A stretch of 64,000 nt of DNA from Casuarina equisetifolia (lineage: Eukaryota > Streptophyta > Magnoliopsida > Fagales > Casuarinaceae): the NCBI GenBank assembly GCA_028551475.1, contig CM052356.1:14721884-14785883 (forward strand), written 5' to 3'. This document shows, in pieces, positions 25,266 to 38,460 of the stretch. The number at the start of each line of letters is the position of its first letter. Position 1 is the first letter of the stretch. A program made the position numbers and the translations under genes. Below the pieces are notes generated by a model. The model saw nothing but the letters and a program-made list of their open reading frames with translations, was not told where the DNA came from and made no database searches.

Positions 25266-25412
25266 TGTTAGAAAATTTCGTCTCAAATGAAACTCTTTTA
25301 CAGGATCTAAGCATTGATTATGAAGAAATAATGGGTTTAATATGCATAACATAAATAGATCAGAAGACATACCATATTTTTCCATTTGCGCCGCCATTTT
25401 TGGACTAAGTCT
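25266..25412 (-). repeat. Truncated 5' LTR of the Copia element
   Basis: 147 bp match 18119-18265 with about four differences. Homology stops abruptly at about 25412, so roughly the first 580 bp of the LTR, including its promoter part, are missing. The element probably lost its own promoter by deletion at this edge. Confidence 0.85.
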
Positions 25413-26410
25413 GATCAGACAGCCATCTCTAACAGCACATCCGGACTCGCAAGGCACCATTTTTGGGAAAACGTGACCTAGAGGGAGGAAAGCAGGATCC
25501 TTTCACTCCTGGGCTGTACTCTTTTTCATGAAACGACGACGTTTAAATGCGTGCACATAGGGAAAAAAAATTACTTATTTGCGGCTAATTAATTTTTTTT
25601 CTTAGTTGTGTCATCAATTGTTTTTATGACTTAATGTTGGATATTTTTCCGGATTAAGTAACTGGTTAACAAAATCAACGGACTTTATGAATTGTATTTC
25701 TGTAAATAAAATAATATTTACTTTATTATTCTATGGATTTTTCCTTTATTGTGCGGTACGCATATCATAAATAAGACCTTCTGAAAAAAGTTATGTCAAA
25801 CAATTTTCCAAACTTTATAGACTTTCGATCATTATGTTTTGTAGAAATCATATTATATTTATAAGGCAGAAGTTTGTTCTGTTAGGCCTTTATGGCCCAT
25901 TACCTTTGTTCATGAGTATCCCATGTTGGGTGTCCCAATGTTAGGCTTGCATGGCCCATATGGTGTAGGGGCTTAGCCAGTAATGTTAATTAAAGTTTTA
26001 AAAATATATTATTTGATTTGAGTTAAATGAAGAACAAAAACAATACTTTCCTCGTTTCTCTACTATATTAAACTCAAGTTCGAGAAGTTGAGTAAACATG
26101 GGACGAATCATAGAAATCTGGTATTTTCAAACAAACGGCAACCTGAAGTAATCGTTACGTTTTTTAATTAACAAAAGATAAACAAAAATTATATCTTTTA
26201 GTGGAGAGATTTCTTTTCTGTCTTTTCTATTGGGGGTGGGTGTCTAGAAATTTCGAGGTTCGGAGATCGAGGAGTTGTTACACACGCGGCAAGCCGATAC
26301 ACCGCGCTGGACCACCGGCAGCTTCAGAGCATTATCCCCTACGTAAACCTCCCCAATTCTGCGTCTTCACGCTTTCTGTTCTTGCCTGTTTAGCCGGAGA
26401 AATACGCAAC
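25413..26410 (+). promoter_or_regulatory. Upstream region of the small J-domain gene
   Basis: About 1 kb without a gene. It is AT-rich except for 26230-26400, which is GC-richer and probably the 5' leader of the J-protein gene. A short direct repeat (TTAGGC...ATGGCCCAT) occurs near 25882 and 25942. No clear TATA box was pinned down. Confidence 0.4.
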
Positions 26411-29274
26411 ATGATTTGGGACGAGTGGGACGACAATGTAACCGACCACGACTATTCCGATCAAGATTCCCACCTTAATTTCGATTTCCTGTCGGCGCTG
26501 TCTAAGGCCAAGGTACCGTTCAAGTTCACACCCTTCATGCTTTGTTTTAGTTTTTCTTTTTCCTTGTATCATTCGTTTTTTTTTTTATTATTATTATTGT
26601 ATTTTTAGGATTACTACAAGATATTGGAGGTGGATTATGATGCTACAGATGATGCCATTCGATCCAACTTCATCCGTCTAGCGCTGGTTTGTGTTTGTGC
26701 TTTTGTTTGTTATGAGAAATGCAATTTTAGCAATAATTAGTCATTTTATTTGCGTCTGACCCTCGCTCTGTGCAGAAATGGCATCCGGACAAGCAGAAAG
26801 ACGAGGACTGCGCGACTTCGAGGTTCCAAGAGATAAACGAGGCCTACCGGGGTCAGTGACAGTCTTACACTATTTGACGCTCGCCTCTTTTTTTTTTTTT
26901 TTTCTGTTTTTACTTTCCTTTTTATTTTCTGCTAGTTGGACACCATTTTACGGCATTGGTCTGGTTTTCCTTTTGCTATTTGCATTCTAGAGATTGAGAG
27001 ATAAGCGAGGTACATGTCTTTTGTAGGTTTGCTATTAAAAAGGAAATGCACGTCAGAGGATATGTTGTTTGTGAAAAGGCATGCTCGGGCTAGATCTTAA
27101 GTATAACCAGGAAGGAGCTTGTAATGACTTGTTCTGCTAATTCAGGTTTTACAAATAGGTAGAGCATTATCTAATTTGTAGTTTGTGGAGATGTGGGGTT
27201 GGGGGTGAGATGTTCCTGGTTGAGTGTTGCCTAGGTAGACATTTGTAATAATAGTAGAAGGAGGTGTGGATTTGTTTGCAATTCAAGGTCCTCATCCCTG
27301 GTCTTGTGACTTAAATCACTGTTCAGGGAATGTTTTGAAGGCAGTGGACCATCTTTGATCATATAGCACACCAATATGTCAACACATGATATTTACAATA
27401 CTTGGTGGGAAAATGGTGTATTTTAGGCTGAAAGCAACATAATGAATTTCAGGATTTTGAGGGCTGAGTTGTAGGCATTATACTTGAATTAAAGATATAT
27501 TGATACGGAGTTTGCTTGGTTGTTGTTGTCCATCATGCAAGCTATGATGAATTAACTGGCAAGTTCATGAGTGTAGATTTCTGTTATTAATTCCATAATG
27601 CTTTGTATTTAGAGATAATGATTGGCGGTGCGAGCGTAAACAATGCTTTTGAAGACGATGGACCTGTTTGACAAGACTAGTTGTGGATTTTTTTTGAAGG
27701 AGAGGCTTTTCCCCCCCTCTCTTTTCCAGATTAGTTTATCTATATAAATAAGTTTAAAAGGTGTGAAAAATGCAACACAAATGAGAAGCACTGTGGTAGA
27801 GACATGATAAAGACGAGAAATTGGTGAAGATATGGCATGAGAACTATGAGGGAACGTGATCTTGTTGTGAACCATGTGTCATGTCAATCCTTTGGTGTGC
27901 TTTATGTATCTTCTTCATGTTTCCAGTGTACTTCCTTCTCTAATGGAATTCATACCCATCCCAAATAGGTTTCTAGGAAGCACTCTCTGGAGATGGAGTC
28001 TCTTCAAACGTGTGTTTGATTCTTCCAGATTTCACTTTCTTCATGCATTTCAAAGCTTTGTATCTGTCATAACATGCATTATTTGTGGTAACAACTCTAT
28101 ATTGAAGTAAAAGGGCAGTCATTCAAAGAAATGACTGTCATCGTTCAGCATCGTCTCCTGTCATAATAACTCAAAGAGCCAATCACGCAATTGTTATGAT
28201 GGGACCGTCCTATTGTGGGAAGGTAGGGGTAGTAGAAAGTCTGGGCCGTTTGGACTCAGCTTCAGGGTTGAGAGCGTGAGGGTTAGGTCCCATTACGTAG
28301 CACAATGCCAACCAAAAAATTGAAAACAGGAAGAAGACCAACAATAGGAGAGAGTTGATTGGGTTCAATATGGTGTTATAATGGAGGGGGGCTTTATGTT
28401 ACGATGGGATTGGGATGAAGAACCACATCCCTAACTGTTATCCGGTCAAGATTAATGTTTATGTTAGGTTCAAGATGGTCCTTGTTGAAGACTCTATGCA
28501 GAGAAGGAAAAGGCCAAAAGAAATGTGGTTGAGGTAGGGACTGGAGACTGTATTCAGATCTCTTGTTATCTAATATGAATACAATCCTAGACGGTATTTA
28601 TTGGTAGAAACGGTATCTGCAATGGTTAATATTAGGCCTTTTGGGTTGTTTGAGGTCTGAGGTATGCATTCACTTTTCAGTATGCCTACAAAGATTGCAC
28701 CCAGATACCTGGCTTGGCATCTTAGTTCCAATATCTACTGTGATCCCATTGCTTGATTTTGCCTGACTATTGCGTCCTTGGCTCAATTGAGTTTCAACTA
28801 CTAACATGCATAAGTGTACTAATTGTCTCGGCTGAGTTGGGGTATAAAGTAGCAGCTAGTATTATATTTCTTGGTCTTTTCTTCTTTTGGGTGTAAATTA
28901 TATTGTTCGGTCTTTTCTTCTTGTGGGCGTAAAATGGTGACATGGAATAACGTGCAGATATTTTAAGAGGTTGCTGTAACGCATAGATAACTCTTCATTT
29001 CTAACAAGGTTGTTTCATTCTGTTGAACAGTTTTGAGTGATCCTGTCAAAAGGAGAGAATATGACAAGAAAGGGATGCTCTACGTCTATGATTATAATAT
29101 AATTGTAAGTGTTTCTCCACTTTCTCTACTCTGAATTTTTTTTAAGAAAAAAAAACTTGTTCCTCCTTATTCATGTTGAAATTTATCATTTCTTGGCTGC
29201 AGGAGTATCTTAACCGTCACAAAGGGCTTATATTGACATGCAACGGTCTTGGGATAAAGCATTCAATATGGTAA
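26411..29274 (+). CDS. Small J-domain (DnaJ-type) co-chaperone, At2g33735-like
   Basis: Five exons: 26411-26512, 26609-26686, 26776-26851, 29031-29104 and 29203-29274, giving 133 residues. J proteins stimulate the ATPase of Hsp70 partners. The J domain covers about residues 35-95: helix I ([20 protein letters not shown]), helix II (FIRLAL), the essential HPD loop in [11 protein letters not shown], helix III ([20 protein letters not shown]) and a short helix IV. There is no Gly/Phe region, zinc finger or client-binding domain, so it is a type III J protein. The acidic N-terminus (MIWDEWDDN) and the C-terminal block [10 protein letters not shown] look conserved in its plant relatives. No signal peptide or membrane segment is seen. 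The third intron is about 2.2 kb and holds no recognisable element. From memory, Arabidopsis At2g33735 is similar in size and lies next to CutA, as it nearly does here. Confidence 0.9.
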
Positions 29275-30066
29275 GCGGAGATAGATAACATGCAGAGATA
29301 ATCCCCAAAACATCTCAGACAATCTTCCATGGTGCGTGGCACATATTTGCCGACACTGCTGCGAAGTTGGGAACGAACTCTACTAGCGTCTAGATGTCAG
29401 TTGCGGTGGTCTAATCTTGTGTTATACTCTTTGTACAAATGAAAAACTTACCAAATCTTGTAAGATCTTATCCCTGTCCGTTTTACCTCCACTTGGAGGT
29501 TCGTTTATTGTCTAATCCCTGTCTTTTGTTCTTTTATTTGCTCTGTAGATGATGCTTTCACCCATGCCTGTATTATATATCTGTGGCTACACACTGATGC
29601 TGCTGTCGAGCCAAAGTGGTCCCAAGGGAAGAAAATGCAGCCGCTATTAGGCAACTTAGGAATATAAACATCTTAAGCGATGGTAAAAGACGTTGAAACG
29701 AGGTTAAATGGAATGCATACATATAGAGGAGGTCAATTTGATGTGCTTTCTGGTTTAAGCGATGGTAAAAGACATTGAAAGGAGATTAAATGGACTGAAT
29801 GCGTATTGAGGAGGTCAACTTGATGTGCTTTAGGATGGACGCACACTGATTGTTCAACATTTGGTCAATGAAGATCAGCTTTGAAGTAAGTACCAAGAAT
29901 AGTTGTTTCCCTAGTTTCTGAGAGAAACATCTTGAACTAAAAGCGAAAAGCATTCCAAACTTCTTGCTGTATCTACCCTCTCCCCCACGGCTTTTGTCAT
30001 GCCGAGGACCCAATTTTGGGTTGCCTCCAACATTTAGTTGATTGGAGGGGTTAGAAATCAGAGATC
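29275..30066. other. Convergent 3' ends of the J-protein and PPR genes
   Basis: This stretch holds the 3' UTR of the J-protein gene (+) and the 3' flank of the PPR gene (-). A short duplicated piece (core TTTAAGCGATGGTAAAAGA) is seen near 29669 and 29754. No further gene is seen. Confidence 0.5.
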
Positions 30067-31632
30067 TCAGACAAACAATTCGTCAAGCAATTCGAACGCA
30101 GATAACAGCTTTCTTTCTCTGCAAATCAGTTCAAGCACGTGCGTCCATGACTCAGGATCCGGTTTGAACCCCATCTCGGTCAGTCCAAACAACGCGATAG
30201 CTGCATCATCTGCCATGCCCGCCTTGCAAAGGCGAACCAGCAACTCATTTGAAGTTGCATAATGTGGCAGAAACCTCCTACCCAGCATCAAACCCAATAA
30301 CTCTGCAGCCTTGTTCAACTCCCCTTTTTGGCACAAGGAATTCAACACAATCCTGTAACTTGCTTTATTCAGATAAACACCATCGTAGGGAAGTTTCTCG
30401 AGCATATCAAGGGCCTCCTCAAACCTACCTTCTCTGCACAATCCTCCTAGTATCACATTGAAAGTCACAGTGTCAGCTCTGCACTCTCTTTCTTTCATTT
30501 CTTTGAGCAACTCTATGGCTTCGTCGATTTTCCCAGCCCTGCAGAAGCAATTGATTAAAGTAGTGTAGCCAACTGTGTCTGGTTTCAGACCGAAGTTCTT
30601 CATCTCATCAAAAATCTGCTTGGCCTCTTTCAGTCTTCCTTCTTTACAAAACCCGTTCACCAGGGTTGAGTAGTTGAATACATTTGGACTGCATCCATTG
30701 CTCCTCATGAATCCCAGTATTTTCCTAGCCTGATCAGCTTTCCCTCCACGGCAAAACCCATTGATCAAAACATTATAAGTTAATACATCAGGAACAATCT
30801 GATCCTCCGAGATCATTTCCTCAAACAAATGAATCGCTTCTTTGAGTCTTCCAGTTTCACAAAAACCATCCATCAGGGTGGAGTATGTAATCAAATTAGG
30901 ATAGGAAGTGTTAGACCTTTTCATTTCCTTAACAACTTCAAAGGCAGATTCAAGATCCCTGTTCTTGCAGTGGTGCTTAACCAAGATGTTAAAAATGCAG
31001 GTATTTGGCTTCAGTTTGAGCTTCTCATCTGAATGCAAGAGAAACTGTCGTGCCAAATCAATCTGGTTTGATTCGACTAGGAGATTGAGACAAGTACTGA
31101 TGGCTTTCAGAGATGGCTTTTCCCGAACCATAGGCTGGATTGCATAGAACATCTCAAGTACTCTCTCATGCAGGGAGGACTTTGAAAAATGCTTCATGAG
31201 ATTAAGGAATATACCTTCATGAAATTTGCAAGTTTCGTAAGTCATTTGATGAAGAACTGCATCAACAGCTCGAAACTTCTTGGAGCGGGCAAGCTTGTCA
31301 AGGATAGTTCCATAAGTTGCACAATTGTGGTTAAATCCCTTTTGTTCGCCCACCATATTAAATATTTCTAGGGCATGTTGCGGATCTCTCTCGCGTTTGA
31401 TTAGGTTGATTGCGGATTCGTGAGAAAAATACTTGGATTTCCTCTGACCTTCTACAGCGGGTGTAGTTGGTTTGGTTGGAGAGTCTGGTTTGGGCAAGGT
31501 GGCTACTGACAATTGAATAGGAGATATCCATGGAAGCGAAGATAATGGGGCCGAAGGAGGAGCGGAGGAGTACCGGCGGCACCTAGTAAGAGATACTGCC
31601 ACTAAATTCATGAAAACTGTTACTGCTTTCAT
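30067..31632 (-). CDS. P-class pentatricopeptide repeat protein, At5g18475-like
   Basis: Single exon of 521 codons, as usual for PPR genes. PPR proteins bind organelle RNA, one repeat per base, and affect its processing, stability or translation. The N-terminus (MKAVTVFMNLVAVSLTRCRR then YSSAPP) is rich in hydrophobic and basic residues without acids, suggesting mitochondrial import. About 11-12 repeats of 35 residues follow from about residue 75. The clearest run from residue 210 on, for example TYSTLMDGFCETGRLKEAI, TYNVLINGFCRGGKADQAR and GYTTLINCFCRAGKIDEAI. There is no E, DYW or SMR domain, so it is a P-class protein and not an editing factor of the PLS class. The block WISPIQ followed by FSHESAINLIKRERDPQHAL matches my memory of Arabidopsis At5g18475. 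It shares its upstream region with the 14-3-3 gene and converges with the J-protein gene. Its RNA target is unknown. Confidence 0.92.
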   Translation of the reverse strand: MKAVTVFMNLVAVSLTRCRRYSSAPPSAPLSSLPWISPIQLSVATLPKPDSPTKPTTPAVEGQRKSKYFSHESAINLIKRERDPQHALEIFNMVGEQKGFNHNCATYGTILDKLARSKKFRAVDAVLHQMTYETCKFHEGIFLNLMKHFSKSSLHERVLEMFYAIQPMVREKPSLKAISTCLNLLVESNQIDLARQFLLHSDEKLKLKPNTCIFNILVKHHCKNRDLESAFEVVKEMKRSNTSYPNLITYSTLMDGFCETGRLKEAIHLFEEMISEDQIVPDVLTYNVLINGFCRGGKADQARKILGFMRSNGCSPNVFNYSTLVNGFCKEGRLKEAKQIFDEMKNFGLKPDTVGYTTLINCFCRAGKIDEAIELLKEMKERECRADTVTFNVILGGLCREGRFEEALDMLEKLPYDGVYLNKASYRIVLNSLCQKGELNKAAELLGLMLGRRFLPHYATSNELLVRLCKAGMADDAAIALFGLTEMGFKPDPESWTHVLELICRERKLLSAFELLDELFV

Positions 31633-32855
31633 CCAGCCCTGTCATCTGAAGAAGTAGAGGATCCATCAGTAGTTATTCACAAAACAACTAATTCCACCAT
31701 CTGATGTAAAAAGTAGCACAGGATACCAGGATCAGAGAAACGAATTACAAACTGACGCACGAACACAGACATGAAAATTTCAATCTCAGAGAAGAACAAC
31801 TTGAGCCTAATGAAACCATAACACGAACACCTAGCAGAACATGTACAAAGAATCAGGGGGTAAATCCTAGAAACCATCTTCAACAATCTAGGGTGCCTTC
31901 ACACTGTTAAAAAGACAACAACAAACAAGATGATTCAAAAATCACGCGGCTTGATTGCCAACCTAATTAAACCTTATATTTTTTCTTGTAAATTATTGCC
32001 AGCGAACACTCGTTGCAATTGAAATTTCTCCAAAGACAAGTACATTAAGAACAGAGCTATTAACTGTTTTGGCCTTCCCCGTCACCATCAACCTTGTCCT
32101 GTACAAAACCTCAATCCCAAACCCTCCCTGCTTATCTAGGGACATTGACCCCCATGAATCAACATGAACACGAAAACAATGAACCCTCGTAAATTAATTG
32201 GGGATACTTTCACAAAATAAAGCCCAGGATCAAGCAAGAAAGCACAATTTTAGGGGGAAAATGAACAATCACCTATTTCTTACTTAAGTTCGTACATAGA
32301 AAAGTAAACACAAGACAGATTAAAGGGTGAATATTTGAACTCACATCAGTGACTAATGTCCTGAGAAGCAAGTGATAAAGCATTTTTTCTTCTCCGACGA
32401 AAGTCAGGAAACGACATCATCTATCGCCAAAAGAAGCTGTTGCAGTTTGAAGTTTTAACACTTCCACCTGCGGATACCGGGGAGACTGCAGAACCCAAGG
32501 GAGAAAGAAGAAGCGGGGAAAAATCATGAAACGACATCGGAGGGGTTGACAGTTTGGTCCCACGTTTCCCCATGGGCCCCAGAAGGCCCATGTCGTAGTA
32601 GGCTCAGAGCCCGTCAATTTCTTACTTGTCCAATTCAGAAAGAAGGAGAATCGTTGCGTGCTTTTACTTACAACGGACTTTCACTTGACTACACTTCCAC
32701 TCAAATCCAACGGCTACCATTCCGCTCACACGGTACTCCCATATACACCGCAACCCTGATATACACCGCGACCAGCACTGTCGGCCCTCCCTCAATTCTC
32801 GATCCCCCCCTTCCTCTCTGTGTCTCTCCCTCTCTCCCCCTGATAGCCAGTGGCG
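31633..32855. promoter_or_regulatory. Shared upstream region of the divergent PPR and 14-3-3 genes
   Basis: The two start codons are 1.2 kb apart and face away from each other. Bases 32440-32855 are GC-richer, with a CT-rich leader (TCTCTCCCTCTCTCCCCC) just before the 14-3-3 start. A CTTCTTCAG/ATGACAG junction just upstream of the PPR start resembles a splice acceptor and may mark a 5' UTR intron. No other coding sequence is seen. Confidence 0.5.
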
Positions 32856-35738
<2,883 letters not shown>

Positions 35739-36552
35739 AAGAAAGTTTTGTGAAAGTTTGACGTGTCCTATTCTTCTTCGGGAGGAGGTGGGCTTCGAAT
35801 GTCATTTGTGTGCTGATTAGTAGTGTGTAATATGTTTAAGATTCTGGTTATCGACCCATTTACATGATGTTTTTATTTTCAGACCAAACTTGTTCTCGAC
35901 CAAATTTTACGGAAAGGGTAGCATTTGATTAGAGTATCTGGGAGCTAGATTTGATGCATGGTTAGTGTTATACCCTTACTGAAACCTTCGGGGCGACTGG
36001 GAAACCATGGAATCAAAGGCTTAATACAAAATATAGGTCTGGAAACAAAAGTCCAAACACGCTATTGAATGCAAACATTTTCAAATTGTTAGCCTTCCCA
36101 TAGCAATAGGAATAGATAAGCTTGATTCCAGGTTGCTGCAAAAGTTACTCCGCATCACTCACAATAAAGCCTATTTTGTAACAAAATTCCAGCAGAAACA
36201 TGTCGGGTCAATCAGTTGGCAGGCGTCTGGTTCATCTGTTCTTGCGTTTATAGGATCTCTTCATATAGTATTACTTGTATAAAAATTATATACGGCTCAA
36301 GATAGAACATAATCACACCAATGCTATTTAAGAAGGAAATAACGAGGGGTGCCGTGCAATCCTTCTTACTTCATTAAGATTTCAATTTCCAACGCAAATC
36401 ACAAAGATGACATGCCAGTTTATTCGAGGCCATAACACCCAACTGCACATAGACCAACCACATAAGAGGTACATCCACACACTCAAATGGGAATACCTGC
36501 TACTTAAGCAAATGCTCAGATAGCTTCACCAGTATCTTGATCAGCGAGACAG
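35739..36552. other. Convergent 3' ends of the 14-3-3 and CutA genes
   Basis: About 0.8 kb holding the two 3' UTRs, which point toward each other. No gene or repeat family is recognised. Confidence 0.5.
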
Positions 36553-38460
36553 TCAGTCCCTTGTGCTGTTCTTTATCCATTCTAGATACTGGAGACTGCC
36601 ACCAGTGATGGGCAAGGCAATCACTTCGGGAACACTAACAAGACAAGGAATGCAAAAATTTTAAGCAAGTTTCTCAAGTATTTTCAGGAATGGAAATGCA
36701 GAGGCTTTGAACTTACTCATATTCATGATTTGCCTTAACATGTTCTGTCAGAGCTTCAAGAAGGGCTTGCCTGGTCTTGATTATGAGAAGTTCCTCAGAG
36801 TCTGTCTGGATCTAAACCAACAATATAAAACCAAAAGAAATAAGCTACAGAAGTTCGTAAACTTATTCAAATGGGTCGTTCTTTGGTTATGCAAATACAG
36901 AGGATGGTAAAATGTCACAACTGGAATGGAAACAAAGGGTTCAAAAGGTTGATGTCCACTCTTCTCTTTATTTAAATGGTACAATTGATTATTGGAGGAA
37001 AGCAATCCATACCTCTCCCTGCCACTGATACACTGACTCAATACCTGTAAACACAAAATAAACATGGTCACAAAAGAATCCAAATAGAGGAAGCAGAGAC
37101 TTACTTAGTTTGAGTTCGATTCTTCTTGTTCTTCCTCCCTTCTTCTTTCCATTTTTCATTTCTTCCTCTACTTAGGTATGCAAAGATCATAACCTACAAA
37201 CTACCTCCACCCAAGTCCACCCTGATGCCTGACCCAATGAACGATTGAGAGCCAATTGTTTCGACAGAATATCAATCAGAAGAGCCACAAATTCATGGCC
37301 GAAGCATGAGCATATTCGAAAGCAAAAAGTAACTGCTTGCATTTCTAAACATGGTTGGACACTAACTATACCATTTGACAAACAAACCCACTTCAAAATA
37401 GTTTTTCAAACGTCATATTTAGTTGGGTGATTTCAGAAAGTTAAACCATGAAGAGTCTAAAGGTTTTAAATCATCGAAACCTTCAAAATCAGAACATAAA
37501 ACACTGTAAAGCTGAAAATTTGAGTTCACCATTTATTAGGATAAAGCCAAAAAAGAAGCATGTCTAATTTTCTGATCCATGCGCTTGATCAATCTTTCAA
37601 TAGACCATTACCGGAGGAGCCACCGAATGCTTTACGCCAAGAGAAGAAAACATGAAGTGCATACCTGGTACTCGGTTTACACATGCTGCAAGTTTTTCTC
37701 TGACAATGCTTTCGGCCAACTTCTTACCTAGAGAAATATTGTTCATTCCGAAATAAATTAGAAGTTCAGAGTTCAAATTTCCCAACAAATATAAAGGACT
37801 AAACAACCTGCAGTCCAGAAACAAGCACACAAGCACACAGTCGGCAGACATAGAAACTCTAGAGGAACCTAAAAAATTCTCTTGAGTGAAGCCAATGAAT
37901 AAAACAGCAAAAGAATACAAAATCCAGAAAGACAAAATGATCTCTACCCTCTAAACTAAAATATGAGATATCATGACAGTAGCTACAAATAACCCCAAAA
38001 TAAATCTTTAGCTTTATCTATCTCGAACTCCCATTAGTAAAATTTTGAAAAGAATCGTATAACAGGAACCTAGTTCTTTGTTAGGGACAGTAACATAGAC
38101 GACGATACTGGGCACAGTGTTGCTGCTTCCTTCCATTCTTACAGTATGGACACTCTTGGCTGACGATCGGCCACCAAACTTGGATCTGAAATACAAACCC
38201 CATGTACAATTACACCCAAATCAATAAACCCCAGTACACGCGTATCGCAGAGATAGTGGCGGTGGCTACCGTAACAGAGGGCCAAACGGGAGAGACTGAG
38301 CACAACCCGTTTTGAGAAGAGGGCTGGAGGAGAGACAGAGGTTGGAGAGACCAAAACTGAGCACGCAGAACGCCCCTACCAAGGGCAAACGTCGTCGTAG
38401 GAGAGAGGCAGAGGCGATAGACCAGGACGGGGACGCTCTGCAGCAGACGTTTAATGCCAT
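36553..38460 (-). CDS. CUTA: CutA1 divalent-cation tolerance protein, plastid-type
   Basis: Six exons: 38270-38460, 38070-38185, 37665-37727, 37013-37044 (a 32-bp microexon), 36717-36811 and 36553-36634, all in phase, giving 192 residues. CutA1 proteins form very stable trimers, bind copper and other divalent metals, and are linked to metal tolerance in bacteria. In plants the protein has been reported in the plastid envelope space. The N-terminal 80 residues are Ser/Arg-rich with a hydrophobic stretch (LPLVGAFCVLSFGLSNLC), fitting a targeting region. The CutA core starts at PSIVVYVTVP. It holds LAESIVREKLAACVN with the conserved Cys, then ESVYQWQGE, the block DSEELLIIKTR, and the C-terminal PEVIALPITGGSLQYLEWIK. 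The length is normal for plant CutA. The exact physiological role in plants remains open. Confidence 0.93.

Larger units (their letters stand above)
18119..25412 (-). mobile_element. Copia-type LTR retrotransposon, nearly full length, broken
   Basis: The element is read on the minus strand. It has a 3' LTR at 18119-18844, internal coding sequence at about 19.65-23.85 kb, a long leader at 23.85-25.26 kb, and a 5' LTR of which only 147 bp remain (25266-25412). The internal order gag, protease, integrase, reverse transcriptase, RNase H identifies Copia (Pseudoviridae). The primer-binding site next to the 5' LTR is TGGTATCGGA-like. The polypurine tract AAGTGGGAGAT lies just before the 3' LTR, which starts TGTTGGCTC. 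The two LTRs differ at about four of the 147 shared positions, so insertion is fairly recent, very roughly one million years at usual plant rates. The coding part has about two or three breaks. With the 5' LTR truncated, no target duplication can be read. Confidence 0.9.
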
